This document shows, in pieces, positions 1-14,500 of a DNA stretch of 64,000 bases. Under the pieces are notes generated by a model that saw nothing but the letters and a program-made list of their open reading frames with translations, was not told where the DNA came from and did not search any database. Within the stretch, counting starts at the first letter, position 1; every line of letters begins with the position of its first letter. The position numbers and the translations under genes are program-made. Origin of the DNA: Actinernus sp. WN-2022 (taxonomy: Eukaryota > Cnidaria > Anthozoa > Actiniaria > Actinernidae); NCBI GenBank assembly GCA_030867875.1, contig JAOWCC010000577.1:2372660-2436659 (forward strand), written 5' to 3'.

Positions 1-650
1 TCACCTACATTGTACTTGTTTCTTGTTTCAGCAAAACATTGCAAAAAGGTTTGTCCCGTCTCAGACTTATATGTAGAGGATGAAATTGGGACCCCAACTC
101 AGACTTACAGTAGAAGGTCATAATCCCTGCCCCATCCAGTGGCACATATACATTGTACCGAAATCCCATAAAGGTTTATATGGGAGTACTTAATAACCCC
201 CTCCCCCCCCCCCCCCCCCCCAAAAAAAGCCAGGGCACCAATACAGTCACAAATGCGACCAAATTACTATCACTTGCGACTAAAACTTTTCGGGCTGTTG
301 CAAATTTGGCAAATAGTTTTCACCTAGATAAATGTGATTGAATAAATAAATGAAAGTCTTGTACGTGTGTTACATGTATGCTTTGAACATTGAGATTTTA
401 CAATTTTTCAGCAAAATCATGCACCACTTACCTTCATTTTCCCCTTTAAACAAGTGACATAAATCTTCCCTCAGACACCATTTTAAAGTGGTCTCTTTTT
501 AAAAATATGTCATGGGTGCAGTTTTTTGTCATAAGACTGCTGGATTCTGTTTTTTTTTTCAACTAAAAATTGCGAACTTGCAACCAAATCTTCGTAGCTA
601 GTCGTAAAATGCAACTAAAACTTTTGTTTAATTCTGAGCCCTGATTATAT
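1..650. other. No gene seen; poly-C tract at 203-221
   Basis: Upstream of the first foldback element. Contains a 19-base C run followed by A7 (203-228) and AT-rich sequence. Nothing conserved is visible. Confidence 0.5.
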
Positions 651-1858
651 CACAGGCAGCCCAAGCTCTATTTTTGTGTCATTATTGCGAGATTTTGCAG
701 AAATTAATAAAATGTAAGAAATCTATACAGTACTCAAATAAAGGTTACATACCTCTTTACAGTTGTGTTATTAATTGTCCTGTATACTCCTGGGGTCATT
801 TTAGCTACTTTAACAAGATTTCCAATTCACCGTCCCAGCTGTTACATAAAATTACAAGGCTGGATCACGCTAACCCTAAAGTCCAATGTTCTTTCCTTCA
901 CCTGCATCCTCCATGGTGATCACAGTTACTTTTTAGCCTGATTAATTGTCTCTTTTCCACAACTTTTTTCAATGCTGCGATGCCTGTGATAGACTCCGTG
1001 CTGACCACGTCCACACGTGCGCAATTTCAAAATAACTGCTGCACTCCCATTGGTTGGTTGGTATGAGCTTTCCCGCTAGATTTGATCCCGCCAGGGTGTA
1101 CAATAGTCGTGTTTGGCACAACTCATCGAAAACTAACAGGGTGCTAGTGATTAAAGAGAAGCCATATAAAGGTTTTCCCCGTCCAATCGTATCAGGGACA
1201 AATTTTTTTTTTAATCGCTCCTGGGAAAACCTGCTCACGACATCCAAATCACAACATCATGGCTTCTCTGTAATCACTAGCACCCTGTTAGTTTTCGATG
1301 AGTTGTGCCAAACACGGCTATCGTACACTCTGGCGGGATCAAATCTAGCGGGAAAGCTCGTACCAACCAACCAATGGAAGTGCAGCAGTTATTTTGAAAT
1401 TGCGCACGCGTGGACGTGGTCGGCACGGAGTCTACCACAGGCATCGCAGCATTGAAAAAAGTTGTGGAAAAGAGACTATTAATCGGGCTAAAAAGTAACT
1501 TTGATCACCATGGAGGATGCAGGTGAAGGAAAGAACATTGGACTTTAGGGTTAGCGTGATTTTGTGACAATATTCTGCGTAAATTCGCAATACGAGGGGA
1601 TTTTCGGCGATCGCCATCGTTGGATGTGAGGTGAAGTCTCCAGCCTTGTCATTTTATATAACAGCTGGGACGGTGAATTGGAAATCTTGTTAAAGTGGCT
1701 AAAATGACCCCAGGAGTACACAGGACAATTAATAACACAACTGTAAAGAGGTATGTACATGTAACCTTTATTTGAGTACTGTATAGATTTCTTACATTTT
1801 ATTAATTTCTGCAAAATCTCGCAATAATGACACAAAAATAGAGCTTGGTCTGCCTGTG
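651..1858. mobile_element. Foldback DNA element, arms over 500 bp
   Basis: The left arm (651-1185) is the reverse complement of the right arm (about 1255-1858), with a short spacer near 1200-1250 and an extra 70-80 bases in the right arm near 1560-1640. The ends read CACAGGCAGCCCAAGCTC and its complement. Flanks ATTATAT and ATTATTA are a decayed candidate 7-bp target duplication. Ends match the element at 28180-30787. There is no transposase frame, so it is non-autonomous. Confidence 0.8.
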
Positions 1859-2273
1859 ATTATTATACCTTAAACAAGGACCTGGTTAGGTTAGGTTAGG
1901 GTTTAGGAGTGATCTCTAACTTTTGTTATCATGCAAAATTCAAATCAAACACTTGAATGTTTAATGTGTAAAATAACAGTCAAGAGTTGATAAACAGTTC
2001 TAAAACACTACTGCTGTTTACTTTTTTAAGGTTGTATGAATTTTAGCTTCAGCAATTTAGTATTCTAATAGGAGAGGACTGATAACTTGCTTTCTAATTG
2101 CTTTACTGTTCTGAATTTTAATTTTAAATTTCGAATAAAATTGGAGGAGCAATCCTTTTATAATGCAGGTTCTTGTTTAATTGACTTTCAGTTGATACCA
2201 GTGTTTATTTTCCCCAACACTACATATACTCTTTAACGGGAAATATTTATGGTCATTTGTTGTATCTACCCAG

Positions 2274-2293
2274 GTAACGGTTGGTAACAAACT
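2274..2293 (+). other. SH3BP2: 5' UTR end with splice acceptor, SH3BP2
   Basis: A CAG acceptor ends at 2273 after a pyrimidine-rich stretch, so the first coding exon probably begins at 2274 and a non-coding 5' exon lies upstream. I could not locate that exon or a promoter in 1-2270. Confidence 0.5.
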
Positions 2294-2513
2294 ATGACTA
2301 ATGGGCCACCTCGAAGGGTTGGCTCTTTACCAGCCAGCATGCATGGTAGTATTAGACCCATAGATGGTAACCGAGAAAGGCCTATCACCGATTGCAACAT
2401 ACAAGCTCCAAAGCATCCAGAACCATTCATGTCAATTCCAGCTCAAAATTTAGTTGACGATAATTGCCGTATACATTGTGGCATGGTGAGGAAAGAGAAT
2501 AAGTTCAGGACTT
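2294..2513 (+). CDS. SH3BP2: SH3BP2 coding exon 1: leader, AQNL and start of PH domain
   Basis: Encodes residues 1-73 plus one base. The first 49 residues are low complexity with many Pro, Arg and Ser. The segment SIPAQNLVDDNCRIHCGMVRK matches the AQNL-to-beta-1 region that opens the 3BP2 PH domain. The donor is T|GTAAGT, phase 1. Confidence 0.88.
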
Positions 2514-5500
2514 GTAAGTACATGTATGGTACATGAAAACCCTAACAATTACCATAAAGTTCCCAAAATAATGAGCTGAGGGTTGTTTGATACTTTTGGG
2601 GGGATTAGCTACTTTCAGAGGTTCAATACTTTTGAGAAGCCAAAATGCTTACTGTATAGGCCAAGCTACTGTACATACAATACAATACAATACAATACAA
2701 TAACTTTTATTTAAACACGATAAAAGATTAAAGCGTTGCCGCTTGTGGGGTCGTGTATAATACTAAAATAAACTAGTTAACTATATTCAAATTTTACATT
2801 AAGTTATTAATCATCTAGTATTTTAAAACTAATAATTCAGTAATATTTATAATAATCGTTCTTGTGAGGGGCATAAACCGTGATGAACATAAAAAACATG
2901 ACAATAACTAGTTACTTAAGAGCATTATTTTATTAGGGGTTTTAAATGTGGCAGGAACTCTAGCTAACAGATCCGGCAATGTTTGTTCAGTCCATGTGGT
3001 TTCTTATAAGTTACATGTAGATACAATAATTTGCCAAATTCTCTCTAAATAGTATCACAAGTTGTTGGAGCCATACATTATTCCTAAACATTATAAAAGG
3101 TACACATACATTGTAAAGTCAACATTGGGTGTGTTCCTTTCAGAGAGGTACACTGTAGCTACTTTCAGGGGCCCACTAATTTCAGGATTTAAAATCAATG
3201 GTACTTTTTGGGGGTTAATTGCTACTTTGAGAACTTTATGGTACTTACATGTAACTTTTATTAATAACTTAAGTAGAAGAACACCATCCTATAAAAGAGC
3301 TAATGTGGTGTGTCTAGTTTTCTTCCAAATCAGTGCCAGGTCTCTAAGCTACATTGTACATGTACATGTATGGCAAATGTAGGAAGTGCTTTGTCTTGTT
3401 TTCTTGACTAATCAACCTACATGTACTTAAAAATGTGACCTGAATGAAAAATAAATACATATCTGGTAAACATGCAAATACATAATACTGTGGCCCAGAG
3501 TCTCAGTAAATACTGCACAACTGCTGGGTTTGCTCTCTCTCGCCTTTATAAATCTGCAACCAAGCAGAGTGAAAACATGAAGTGTCATTACCAGGGATAG
3601 CAGTAGACATTTTTACTATGGGTCTTGGGACTCATAGATCCTTTTGGTTTGGGGTCCCCAAACATATTTATTGGTCCCCATATCCAGTACATTGAAATCA
3701 GTCATTCATAACGTGTGAAACCTTGAAGCGAAAAAAGGAATCACACCATGCAAAATCAAAATGGTGGCTGGCAGCAGCACATTTCCAACATCCCAGATGT
3801 CCTACCACAGGCAGCCCACTTGTGATTAGCACCCTCATACTCAGTGGCCTTGACACGCCTAATTCAAGATGGTGGTATGTGTGTTTGAGTATATTTCTAA
3901 GATCGTATCAAGATCCTATCAAGATCCTATTTAGGATCATGTCAGGATCCTATCGAGATTCTACACACATGAGGCAGACTGAAGATGCTGTGCTTGCCAA
4001 TGTTCCATAAGCCAAGCTTAATAGCTTTGAGGCTCCTCTCCATTTCTCCAACATAAGCACTGTCACAGTCTTTTTTTTTTTTATTACATATATATTTACA
4101 GACAGGATTAGCAAAATAGTTTTTGAAAAAAAACTAATCAAGTGCTTCTCCTGTACGGTAATTTTACATGATTTTCGGACGGCACTAGCATAACAATATG
4201 AAGATAAAGCCGACAAAGGAATATTCAAAACAAACAAACGAAGAGACGGAACAAGACAGAGAATACAAGCAAAACGAAAAAATACAATACAATAAAAAAA
4301 CAAAAAACGCGTCAAATAGTATTATATACGATAATTGAAAATTGAAAAAGCTGTGTAAGATGAGGAAGAAGTTGGCAAACATTTCATTAAGATAGGGAGC
4401 ATTAACAAATGTCACTAGAGAAAAGAAACCGTTTGGTGGACACAATAAAATTCATACTTTCATTAAGGAGTTCAATATTATTTTCCAAATTTAATAATTT
4501 TGAGCCACAGATAAAAAGCTCCACGAAGCGTTTATCTGTTAAGTTAATAAGATCGGTTTCGTTTTGGAAAACAGCGCTGAAGGCAGCCTTCAGTCTAGCT
4601 AGACTGAAGGTACAGTGTACGTAATGTACAACACTGTACCTTTTCAGCACATGACTATGGTATCTCATCCTTGTTATACTAGATTGCTGACAAAGTATTT
4701 GGGTGAAGATGAAAGCTCCAAGCAGCAAGCAAAGGCACTGAATAGCAAACACCAATGATCCGCGATGATCAGCAAGAAAGCTATGACTGAAATGACCACG
4801 CACAACACTACATGTAGCCCCTGCCAGGCCCCTGGGCCCCCGCATAACATATCTCTATGGGGGATGACTGCTGGCCAGCATTGTCTCGAGTTTAACTTAG
4901 CCTAAATTACATTTAGCCACATAAAAAAAATTGTTGATAATTAATCACCAAAACAGATGAATCTTCGTGGAACATTATATTATTACAAATGTAATATATC
5001 ACTATAAAAAAGGAAAGGAAACACTATGAAAACTATGGTAACCTACATACATGTACATGACTAGTCATACCAAAACCAACCTAAATTCCAATTCGATCCT
5101 GGAGTTCATCATTATTTTACTTACTTATACTCACTCACTCACTCAATTAATAGTTTTGCTATGTTCATTGAAATTTGTTTAATCTGATGTTTGTATGGTT
5201 TGGGGTCAACACATGATCTTATGTTAGCAGGGAGTTTGTAAATAACTTTGCTGTAGAGTCTTGAAACGTTCCCTCTATGAGGAGCACACTTAGTTGTACA
5301 TAATTACTCGGGCCAGGCCTTTGGCCGGCACGAGTCAGAAAATGCAAGCCGTTTATTATTATTATTATTATTATTTTTTGTGTCGCTGTTTGGCGCCAGT
5401 AACCAATCAGATTACACAGGAGCCCATTGTTCGATCCCAACACGTGACAGGATCAACCAATCAGATCCGACACCCGCCAGATCTTGGTTGTGGAAAGCTA

Positions 5501-8500
5501 GCTCAGCAAATTAAGCCAGCAACGAAGCGAAGGTTTGGGTTCATTCTGAACCATTATTTTGCTGAAACCAAAGGTTTCTTCGAATGAAATATCAAGATAT
5601 TCAGTTATTCTAGGGCTGACAGGACTTTTAGGGGCTTTCGATGGAAAATTCTCACATTTACGAAAGGGATGTGGCGATCCAAATATTGCACAGTAAGCTA
5701 GTCTAGCCGGCCGGTTGCCTGATTTTCAGACTGTCGAGGTCGTCCGCTCACACAACTGGGAAGTCTTGACTAAACCAGTCAAACAATGCCCAACTTTGCT
5801 AAGACTTCAATTCAAGAGTCGGAAAAGCTGGAAGTGAACAGTGATTGACCCTTGGCTTTGAACGCGAACGGAAATCAGAACTGGTGAGGTTGAAATTATG
5901 TGTTTATATATGTTCACACAAATCTTACTTGTTCCCCACTTTTAAATTAAGTGTAATGGTGACCGTAATTCGAACTGGAAATGAAATTGTCCGTAAGTTG
6001 AACTGTATGTGACTTTATAGAGACCAAGAAGGAAAAAGTTAAAATCGATCGTGAAAACAATAACAGAACTCGGAAGATACAGAGGCATTCGAATTTACTA
6101 CGAATTATACCCATAAACAGAACTGGATATGACTTACAAACCGAGAATACCGAATTAAAATTGAATTGGATGTGAAACTGTCAAAAGAAGAGCAGAATTT
6201 GTTGTGTAAAGCCATACTGGAGAGTACAATTATATAAGTTATGGCGGGAAGAGGGGCAGGTTTGGAATTGATAGACCCCCCCCCCCGGATATTTGTAGAG
6301 CATCAAATGCCCCACTGTGGAGTCAAGTGCTCCATGGTGGGGCTTTGGTACGGGTGCAAATCACTTATCAAATTCACTATTTTGACTCTTTCTACAAATG
6401 AATTCCTCACCCTGCCAACTTTTGTTTGCTCCAAAATGTCTCACCCCTGGGACAAAAACTCAGTCAAATGCCCCACTTATGCCCCCCACCCTTGGGGAAG
6501 GGCAGGTTTGGAATTGGTAGAGCTATACACAGATACTGGAACTGATTAGAACAATCATAAATAGAATTGGGTGTGGAGATTTATTTACCAAGCGAACACT
6601 GTTGCCCTGAAAAATATGTTGAAAAGTCAACTTGAAATACTGAAGAAAGAAGACAAAGAAGTATTTATGTTTTCAGATAACCAATTGAACTGATATATAA
6701 TTTATATGCTTTCACTTGTATACTGATATTATTATTACACTCATGAACAGACAATATTTAGCTTCATTAGTGACATATTTTAATTGATATTAATCTAAAT
6801 CATGTTCCACGCATTTCTTAGCCTCCCCCGCAGTCGTTTTTAGGGGCTCATAACTAGCCCCTAAAAACGACTGTGGTGGAGGCTACGCATTTCTATGTGT
6901 GTACTAGTTGGTGTTACCCTCATTAAATAAAGTTAATTTTCAATGCACACAATATTTTATTAAACATTAGGGACTGGTCAAAAATTAGCAGGGGAGGTGC
7001 AAAGGGGGTGGGGTGGAGATAAAAAAGTCTAAAAATGTATAGTATGTATTAGTATGAAATTTGTTGACCCTTTCTCCCCTATAACCAATCCTTTTTCAGT
7101 TGCCCAATATTTTTGACCATCCAGTTTTGGGGATTCAAAACAATATGATCCTCCCCCTTTCACAACCCCTTCCCCTGCTAATTTCTGACCAGTCCCTTCA
7201 GTGACCACCCTTATGCAACCTGGTTTTAATTATTAGTAAAACTTTGCAATTAGAAGCTCCTGTAAGTGACCGTGACCACCTTTGGAGGTTGAGAATTGTA
7301 AGAAGGTGGAAAATAGCATTTACAAACAGGTTTTGCTAATAACACTACCAATCTCGTACAAGTGCCTTTAATTTTTAATGATTTTCACGAAGTCGTCCTT
7401 TTTTGGCAGAATTTATTTTAGAAACAGTTGGCCTCGTACCTAAAAGTGACAGCCCGAGTAAACGCCCAGCGGGCGTCTTGTTATAATAATAATATTTAAT
7501 AATAATAATAATAATGTACTTTCTTATCTGGCGCATTTAAAAATCTCAATGCGCTTACATAATATATATAATAATAAAAAGATATATACATGTATACTAT
7601 GTACTCGTAAAATATACGAAACCTGTTATGGATCTATCAAGAAAAGAAATTTCAAAAATCTATCAAGAAAATAAATTTCAAAAATCAAAAATCTAAAAAA
7701 TTCCAAAATCTAAAAATCTCTATCAAAGTGTGTAGTGCTTAGCAATAGATTGTAGATATTCTTAAAAAAAGAGGACTTGAATAGCGATAATGAATCAACT
7801 GATTTTATGTGTTCAGGTAGAGAGTTCCAGAGTTTAGCCACAGCATACGAATAGGCACATTTGCCATTATAAGCAGCAGTATTTATATCTGTTGGAGTAC
7901 ATAACAATGAACGGTGTGAATAACGAAGCATGTTGAGTCATTATTGACAGACATTCTCTTTCCAGTAAAATTTTATCTTTCTTTATATTTTTCAGGGCAG
8001 GACCGGTACCTAGTTTTGCATAAGGGATGCATGTATTATTATAAAGATTCTCGCGACAAAAGTGCCAAAGGACAATTCTCTCTCAGTGGTTACAGGTCAG
8101 ATAAACTATTGCCTAACTATTGTTTAAATATATTGATCATTGTCATGATTATAAATACATTATACATGTACATGTACATACATGACAGCAAAGTCATATG
8201 GCTTGCTTAAAGGAAAACTGAACCCTAAATCAATCCGACTACTGATTGACTGTGCAATTACAATATGTATGAGTCTGTAGTCCATCTATTCAAAGTTGAG
8301 AACAACATGACAAAACTACTTTATTCCCCTTATCGTATGTCACAGATTACAGGAATTGAGCCGTCTGTACTTGGTGGCGGTTAGAAGGAAGATTTGAAGA
8401 TTTTCTTTCCTTTGAATGATGTAAAATAAACGTTGGTACATGTACATGGGCCTTTTCATGTTTAGATCTATGCATCGAGCTAAAGTTGATTTTAGGCTTT

Positions 8501-11500
8501 TTTATTCTATAAAATGAATATTATATTTCAGCCAATCAGAGTTTAGCATTTCATATGAATACATGGCAGTATTTCATAGTAGTTATGCAATGTGGTATAC
8601 TGTGAAATATCCCACAAGTGACTTGAATTTTTCAGTATACACACAAGCCTTTTATCTCAAGCTGTAATATAACGTCACTGAACATTTGGAATTTCCTCAT
8701 CAATACTTCACTGTATGTACATTAAAGGAAAGTCAATACATTTTAAAATTGAATTCAGCTGACGCATGCACTGAATAGTGAATTTTTTGGTGGGAAAACA
8801 ACTGGAAGCAATGGACGTACATGTATGTGACACATGGTGGGGTGAGTCCATTGGATACAACCTGTGGAATACTTACTGGTTATTTCATGGTTTTCTATGG
8901 AATACGGGCGAATATTTCACGAGAAATTTGTATTATTTAATATACAACGAGCCTTTAGGCGAGTTGTATACCAAAATAATATGAATTTCGAGTTAAATTT
9001 TTGCCAGTATTCCATAGAAAACCATGAAATAACCATATTATCCTATAAATAACAAATTTACAAAAAAGATTTATCACGAAAACAAAGTAACTTACCGGAC
9101 GATAGACTGCAAATTTTCTTGCCGGAAAACACAAATTTCAAGTGGCGGCCGCACACGTCTGCCGACTAATTCTGTATTCAAAATGGTGAATTCTTATTGG
9201 CTGATAAAGAAATGGTGCAAAATTTCCTGCATTTTGATTGGCCTTGACCTAGCCATGAAATACCGCTCTGTATTTCATAGAAAAACCATGAAATACCGCC
9301 CTGTATTTCATAGTAAAGCTGAGCTCTGATTGGCTGAAATATAATATTTATAGGATAATATCGAATATCCAATGGCTTTCCAGCCTTTTGATTGGATGTA
9401 TCTATAAACAAAAAGAAGTTGCAAACCTGGAATCTGCAAAATATTAATGCATGTTATCTATCGCTATTTTCTATTTGCATACTTTTGGCCAATAATGAAT
9501 TGCGTAAGTACAATGTATGAAAACTAGTACCCAGGTCCTTGCAGCATTGTGCGTAGAACGCATTGGCATTTTCACTCTACAACTTAGATGGTTCAATGAA
9601 TAACGCAAACCATATTTTCGGTATTTTGGAAGGGAAATAAATGCTGATTGGTGTATATTTTCGCTGTTTAAAAGTATCCCCAGGAATGTGGATAATATAG
9701 ATTAAGTACTTTAATTTTATGATTTTGTTCTAGTATTATGCGGAAATTGTGAAATTATTACACAATCAGATGCAATTTTGGGTCAATTCCTGGATCAATT
9801 ACGTGAAATCGCATCCTCACATCCTCTCAGATGCCCTGTTTAATAGTTTTCCAGTTATTATGGACAGAGCTTAGACATTTCGAGAACCCTTGCACATGTA
9901 CAATGTACATTGAAATTTCAAAGTCCTTGGACTTTGAAGTGTAGTTGAACTCTTCATGAGAGTATTCGACTGGGGTTTCAGAGTACGGCACGTGGTACAA
10001 ATTGAGACCTGGTTGGTAGATGTTCTTGTTAATAACTAAAGAGTAGTAGAAGTGTAGTTAAGCTCTTCGTGAGAGTATTGGACTGGGGTTTCAGAGTACG
10101 GTATGTGGTACAAATTGAGACCTGGTTGGTAGAATGATGTTCTTGTTAATAATTAATGAGTAGTAGAAGTGTAGTTTTATTTACATTTTATTGAATATGT
10201 TGTTTTGTTTTATCTGTAGACTATCTACTGCTCCAGAGAGATTAAAATTCCAATGGACTTTTAAGATGTCACACATTCAACCAGAAAAGAGAACCTATTA
10301 CTTTGCTGCTCATTCAGAAAAAGAATTAAATGTGAGTAGAACATGGATTTATTTTCAGAGTGCTGTGCACAGTCAGGTGATTTCTGCATTATACATGTAA
10401 TTATATAACAAGTATACCTAATAGGTAGTGAATGCTGCTGCTCAGTTAAGGAAGTGTATTTAGAAGAAAACCTACAGTCGCTCTTTGGCAGGAAAAATAT
10501 ATTACTGGGTGATAAAAATGCCGAGGTGTTACATGTAGATGAATATATTTTGTAGTTTTGGGGCTATCATGAATGCGACTAAAGCCCATTTGAAACTATC
10601 AAACTATCAAACTACATGTATATATTATGCTCACATTGAGTCCGATCACCTACACGACTCCAGTGACTTGTACATGAGTCGTCAACTTAGCATGCACGAT
10701 CATGAAGTTACAAAATATATTTTGCGGCTGGGTTAAACTTGCTGTTTTTAATAGTAAACTTCACGTTAAAACACAAGCCTAATAACTGAGTACTGAAGGA
10801 ACTGTAGTAAAATACAAACGAAGATGATCAAAATTAGCAGTGCAACAAAGCACTCACAAATTTGTGTAAATCGCTCTCCTCAGTCCAGATGCCAAGCTGC
10901 AAGGAATGCAAAGAACAAGTCTGTAAAAGGATTGCTCCTCCCCTCCCCAATAGAGACTATTATGGTACCAATATTCCATGAATTAAGAAGAAGCTTAAAT
11001 GTTGGAGAATACAAACAACCAAGCATATAACCTACACAATAATTATAGTCTATCGATGATGTGTGGATCTTGCCCTTCAGTATCATATCTGGTTGGCCAT
11101 GCAATGGATTGTGGTTGAAAAAGCGAATTAACGCAATGAACCGTTGCAAGATTTTGTCAAAAATAATTATTAATTGATGTTCTGCTCGCTGCACAGCAAT
11201 AATTCTGTTAACAATTTATTAGGACTATGGGGGCTATATAGTAGCCATGTGGATTCATTGCTAATAATTACATGTACATACATGTAAGTGTAAACAAGTT
11301 ACGTGCTATAAAATTATTGCTATAAAACTACCCCAGTTCGTCCAAGTTGAGCAAGGATACGTTTTCATGTACAAAAATAACTTAAAGTGCCTATGAATCG
11401 AAAATTAAGTTGATCTCATTTCAAAACCCTTTGGAAGTGAGGAAGGATGGCTGGCATTTTCTGTTTGTCAATATCTCATCTTGTTCCAGATATATTCAAG

Positions 11501-14500
11501 TTTTTGCAATATGCAAATGAGATGAACTGTGCCATCATTTGATGGACAGAAGCCTGGAGACATCACAAAATGAAAAATATCTCTGCAAATAGTGGGTAAA
11601 GCCAATTGAAACTTTGTACTCATGTGGTACTAAGGAAAATACACATCACTGTTCTAATTATGACATTGCCATGGAAGCACTCTTGGCCCCATTCTTCCAT
11701 GCAGAAATACAATTTCGTAATTTCTCCTTTGTTAAACACAATTTTCTATTGTGAGTGCATCAGAAAACTTGGATCAATGTATGCATTTTATGTGATTGGT
11801 TTAAAGCAAATTATTTTCTATAAGGAAGCAAGAAATGTAATTTTATCATAAAGGTGAAAAGGGGCAGCACAGTGATGTGTATTTTCCTTAGTACCACACA
11901 TATGCAAAGTTTCAATTGTTTTTACTCACTATTTCCAGAGATATAATTCTCCATTTTGTGATTTGACTCGAGGCTGTGTCACAGTTCATCTTATTTGCAA
12001 AATTCCTGAATATCTGAATGAGATATTGACAAACGGATCGGAAAACGCCACACTTCCAAAATTCGAAAGGGTCTTCAAATGAGATCAACTTAATTTTCGA
12101 TTCCTACATATACGTACATTGTACATGTAGTTTGAAATTACTGCATTTCCTCACATATAAGCCACACCCCTAACTTTGGCCTGACAAGTGGGAACCAGGC
12201 TTGCAAACAAAGGCTAAGGGAAAAACTCACATACATGTATAAGCCATACCCCAAACTCGTGAAGAATAATCTTTTTGAGTTCATAAATGCTTGTACTTGA
12301 AGCAAAACGTCTTCAGAAGAGAATGATGGTTGTCATTCCAAGTCATACCAACTGCTATCGCAACTTTGCCACATGGTTACAGCTTTCCTTGGCATTTTTG
12401 TGTATATTTTTAACCTGATGTCTTTAAATCACTTCAGAATTCTTCTGCTTTTAATCCCTCATTAACTAACAACATATTTAAGGAACTTCATTCCTTTAAG
12501 TGCACAAGAAAGTAATAGAGTTTCTGGTGAAATTATATGCATAATCATGTGTCCAAGTCCGTGGTCTGCCACCTTGGATTTTCAAGGGGAGGGGCCTGGG
12601 GCGAGTGTTTTCTCAAACGCGTAGCATGAGCATGAGCTACTACTGGTGAGATTTCAAGTTTGAAGACAAATTATGGGCTTTAAGAGGAGTTAGCAGGGAA
12701 GATGACAAGCAAATGGACAGCTACACTGTAGTTTCCTTTGGAAGGTAAAGAAGAGGAGCTTGAGTAGAAAATCTTGCTGACACGTTTTTTGTGAATGTAC
12801 CATTTCTATTGTTCATATGGCTTTGTTTACGGTCATTGCAAAAAAAAACGTTTTTGAAATAACTCGCGTATAAGCTGCACCCCCAACTTTAAGGCAATTT
12901 TTGGTTACTTTCAAAATCTGAAAGAAGTGCAGCTTACACATGTGGAAATACGGTACTTCTCAGATATCATCAGTTACTTTTTTCCTGTGTAAAAAGTTCA
13001 TTAAACCTATACATGACTTGTACACATACATAATAAAAGAGTAATTTAACATGTACTCTGTGGCCATTAGGGTGAGGTTCGTATTGATGATTGGGAACCA
13101 GACTGTTATACTGGCCATTGCCGTTATGGAGAGGTGTCGGTTGTAGAAAGGTTTTTAGTAACGTTAAGAAGCTTTATAAGGACTCATGGCAGCCAGGACA
13201 AGATGGTCATTGTAGGGAGTTGGCTCTATATTTATTTAACAAATCGCACACATTTTGCCATTGTCTGTACTCGTATTGATCATAGAAAATATTATGACGC
13301 CATAAAATTTTCAAAACTCACTGCAAAGTTTTGGACATTTTATGGCATCATTTCTATGATCAATACGAGTACAGACAATGGCAAAATGTGTGCGATTTGT
13401 TTTTTACAACAACGAAGCACTTATAGCTTCAAAGTTACTGTTATATAATTCAAAACTTCTGAGCTCTGAGAGAACTAGTCTAGTCACAAAGTCTGACTAC
13501 AAGCACAAATTCGCCAAAACTTTCTCCACTCAAGAGAAAACTCATTTTGCCAAATGGCACACAAAGAAGTTTGACTCACCGATTGACTTTTCCTAGTAAT
13601 AAAATGCTTGTGAAATCCTCACTTGTTTTTGGAAGCGAAGTTAACAGCCATTTGAATTCACAAACCTTGCCGTGAAACACTTTGCAAAGCTACCACGGCT
13701 TGCGAGTGACGTCATTTTTATTGTATGTACTTATTTTGCATATAGCGGAGAGCCAATCAGAATGTGAGAAAATTGGATGTTGTTGTAAAAAATAAATTAT
13801 TACATATAAGTTACTGTATTTAAACATTTGTAGTATTTCTATAGTTGGTTAAATAGTCAGACATTGATAATGTATGATCTTCCTATTTTACCCCCCACAG
13901 GAATGGTTTGAAAAAATCCAGGAAGATATGGCAGAGTATTGTGAACCACTTGGAACAAGGTAACTTGTAGACTAACAAATAATTTCTTTTTTACATTAGG
14001 CATAATGAACATTTTGCATAGCCCAGTTTTTGGAGTGGTGATACTGAGGAAACATGTTCTCGGATCAAGGATCCAAGGAAATTTGTTCTGACATTAGTGC
14101 ATTGGACAGCATCCACAACATTGACAGAGAATCAGCTCTTAACTGCCGTTCAAACCGAAGACTGAAGACAGAATTCGGTTTCCGTTAATTTACCATCCAT
14201 CCAATCTCAAAATAATCCAGAAGAACTTCTGTCAATATCTTACAGAATGAACCACTTACATGTACCTCTTTTAAACGAGACAAGAACCTTCGAGATTCCC
14301 TGGTGAAGGGATCACTACAGCCCGATCTTCAACCAGCAAAGGATGTAACACACATGCTTTCACTAAAACTGCCACTCTCATTTCAGGACCTCTTAAAGTT
14401 ACTGACCATTGTCACTGTACATCTAGTAATGTTATTTACATGTATTGTATCACCTGCACACTTTTGTAACAAACTCTACATTGGAGAAACAGGGCGAAGA

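Noticed and set aside
969..1455. 92- and 133-residue frames on both strands around 1200
   Set aside because: The two frames are mirror images produced by the foldback arms.
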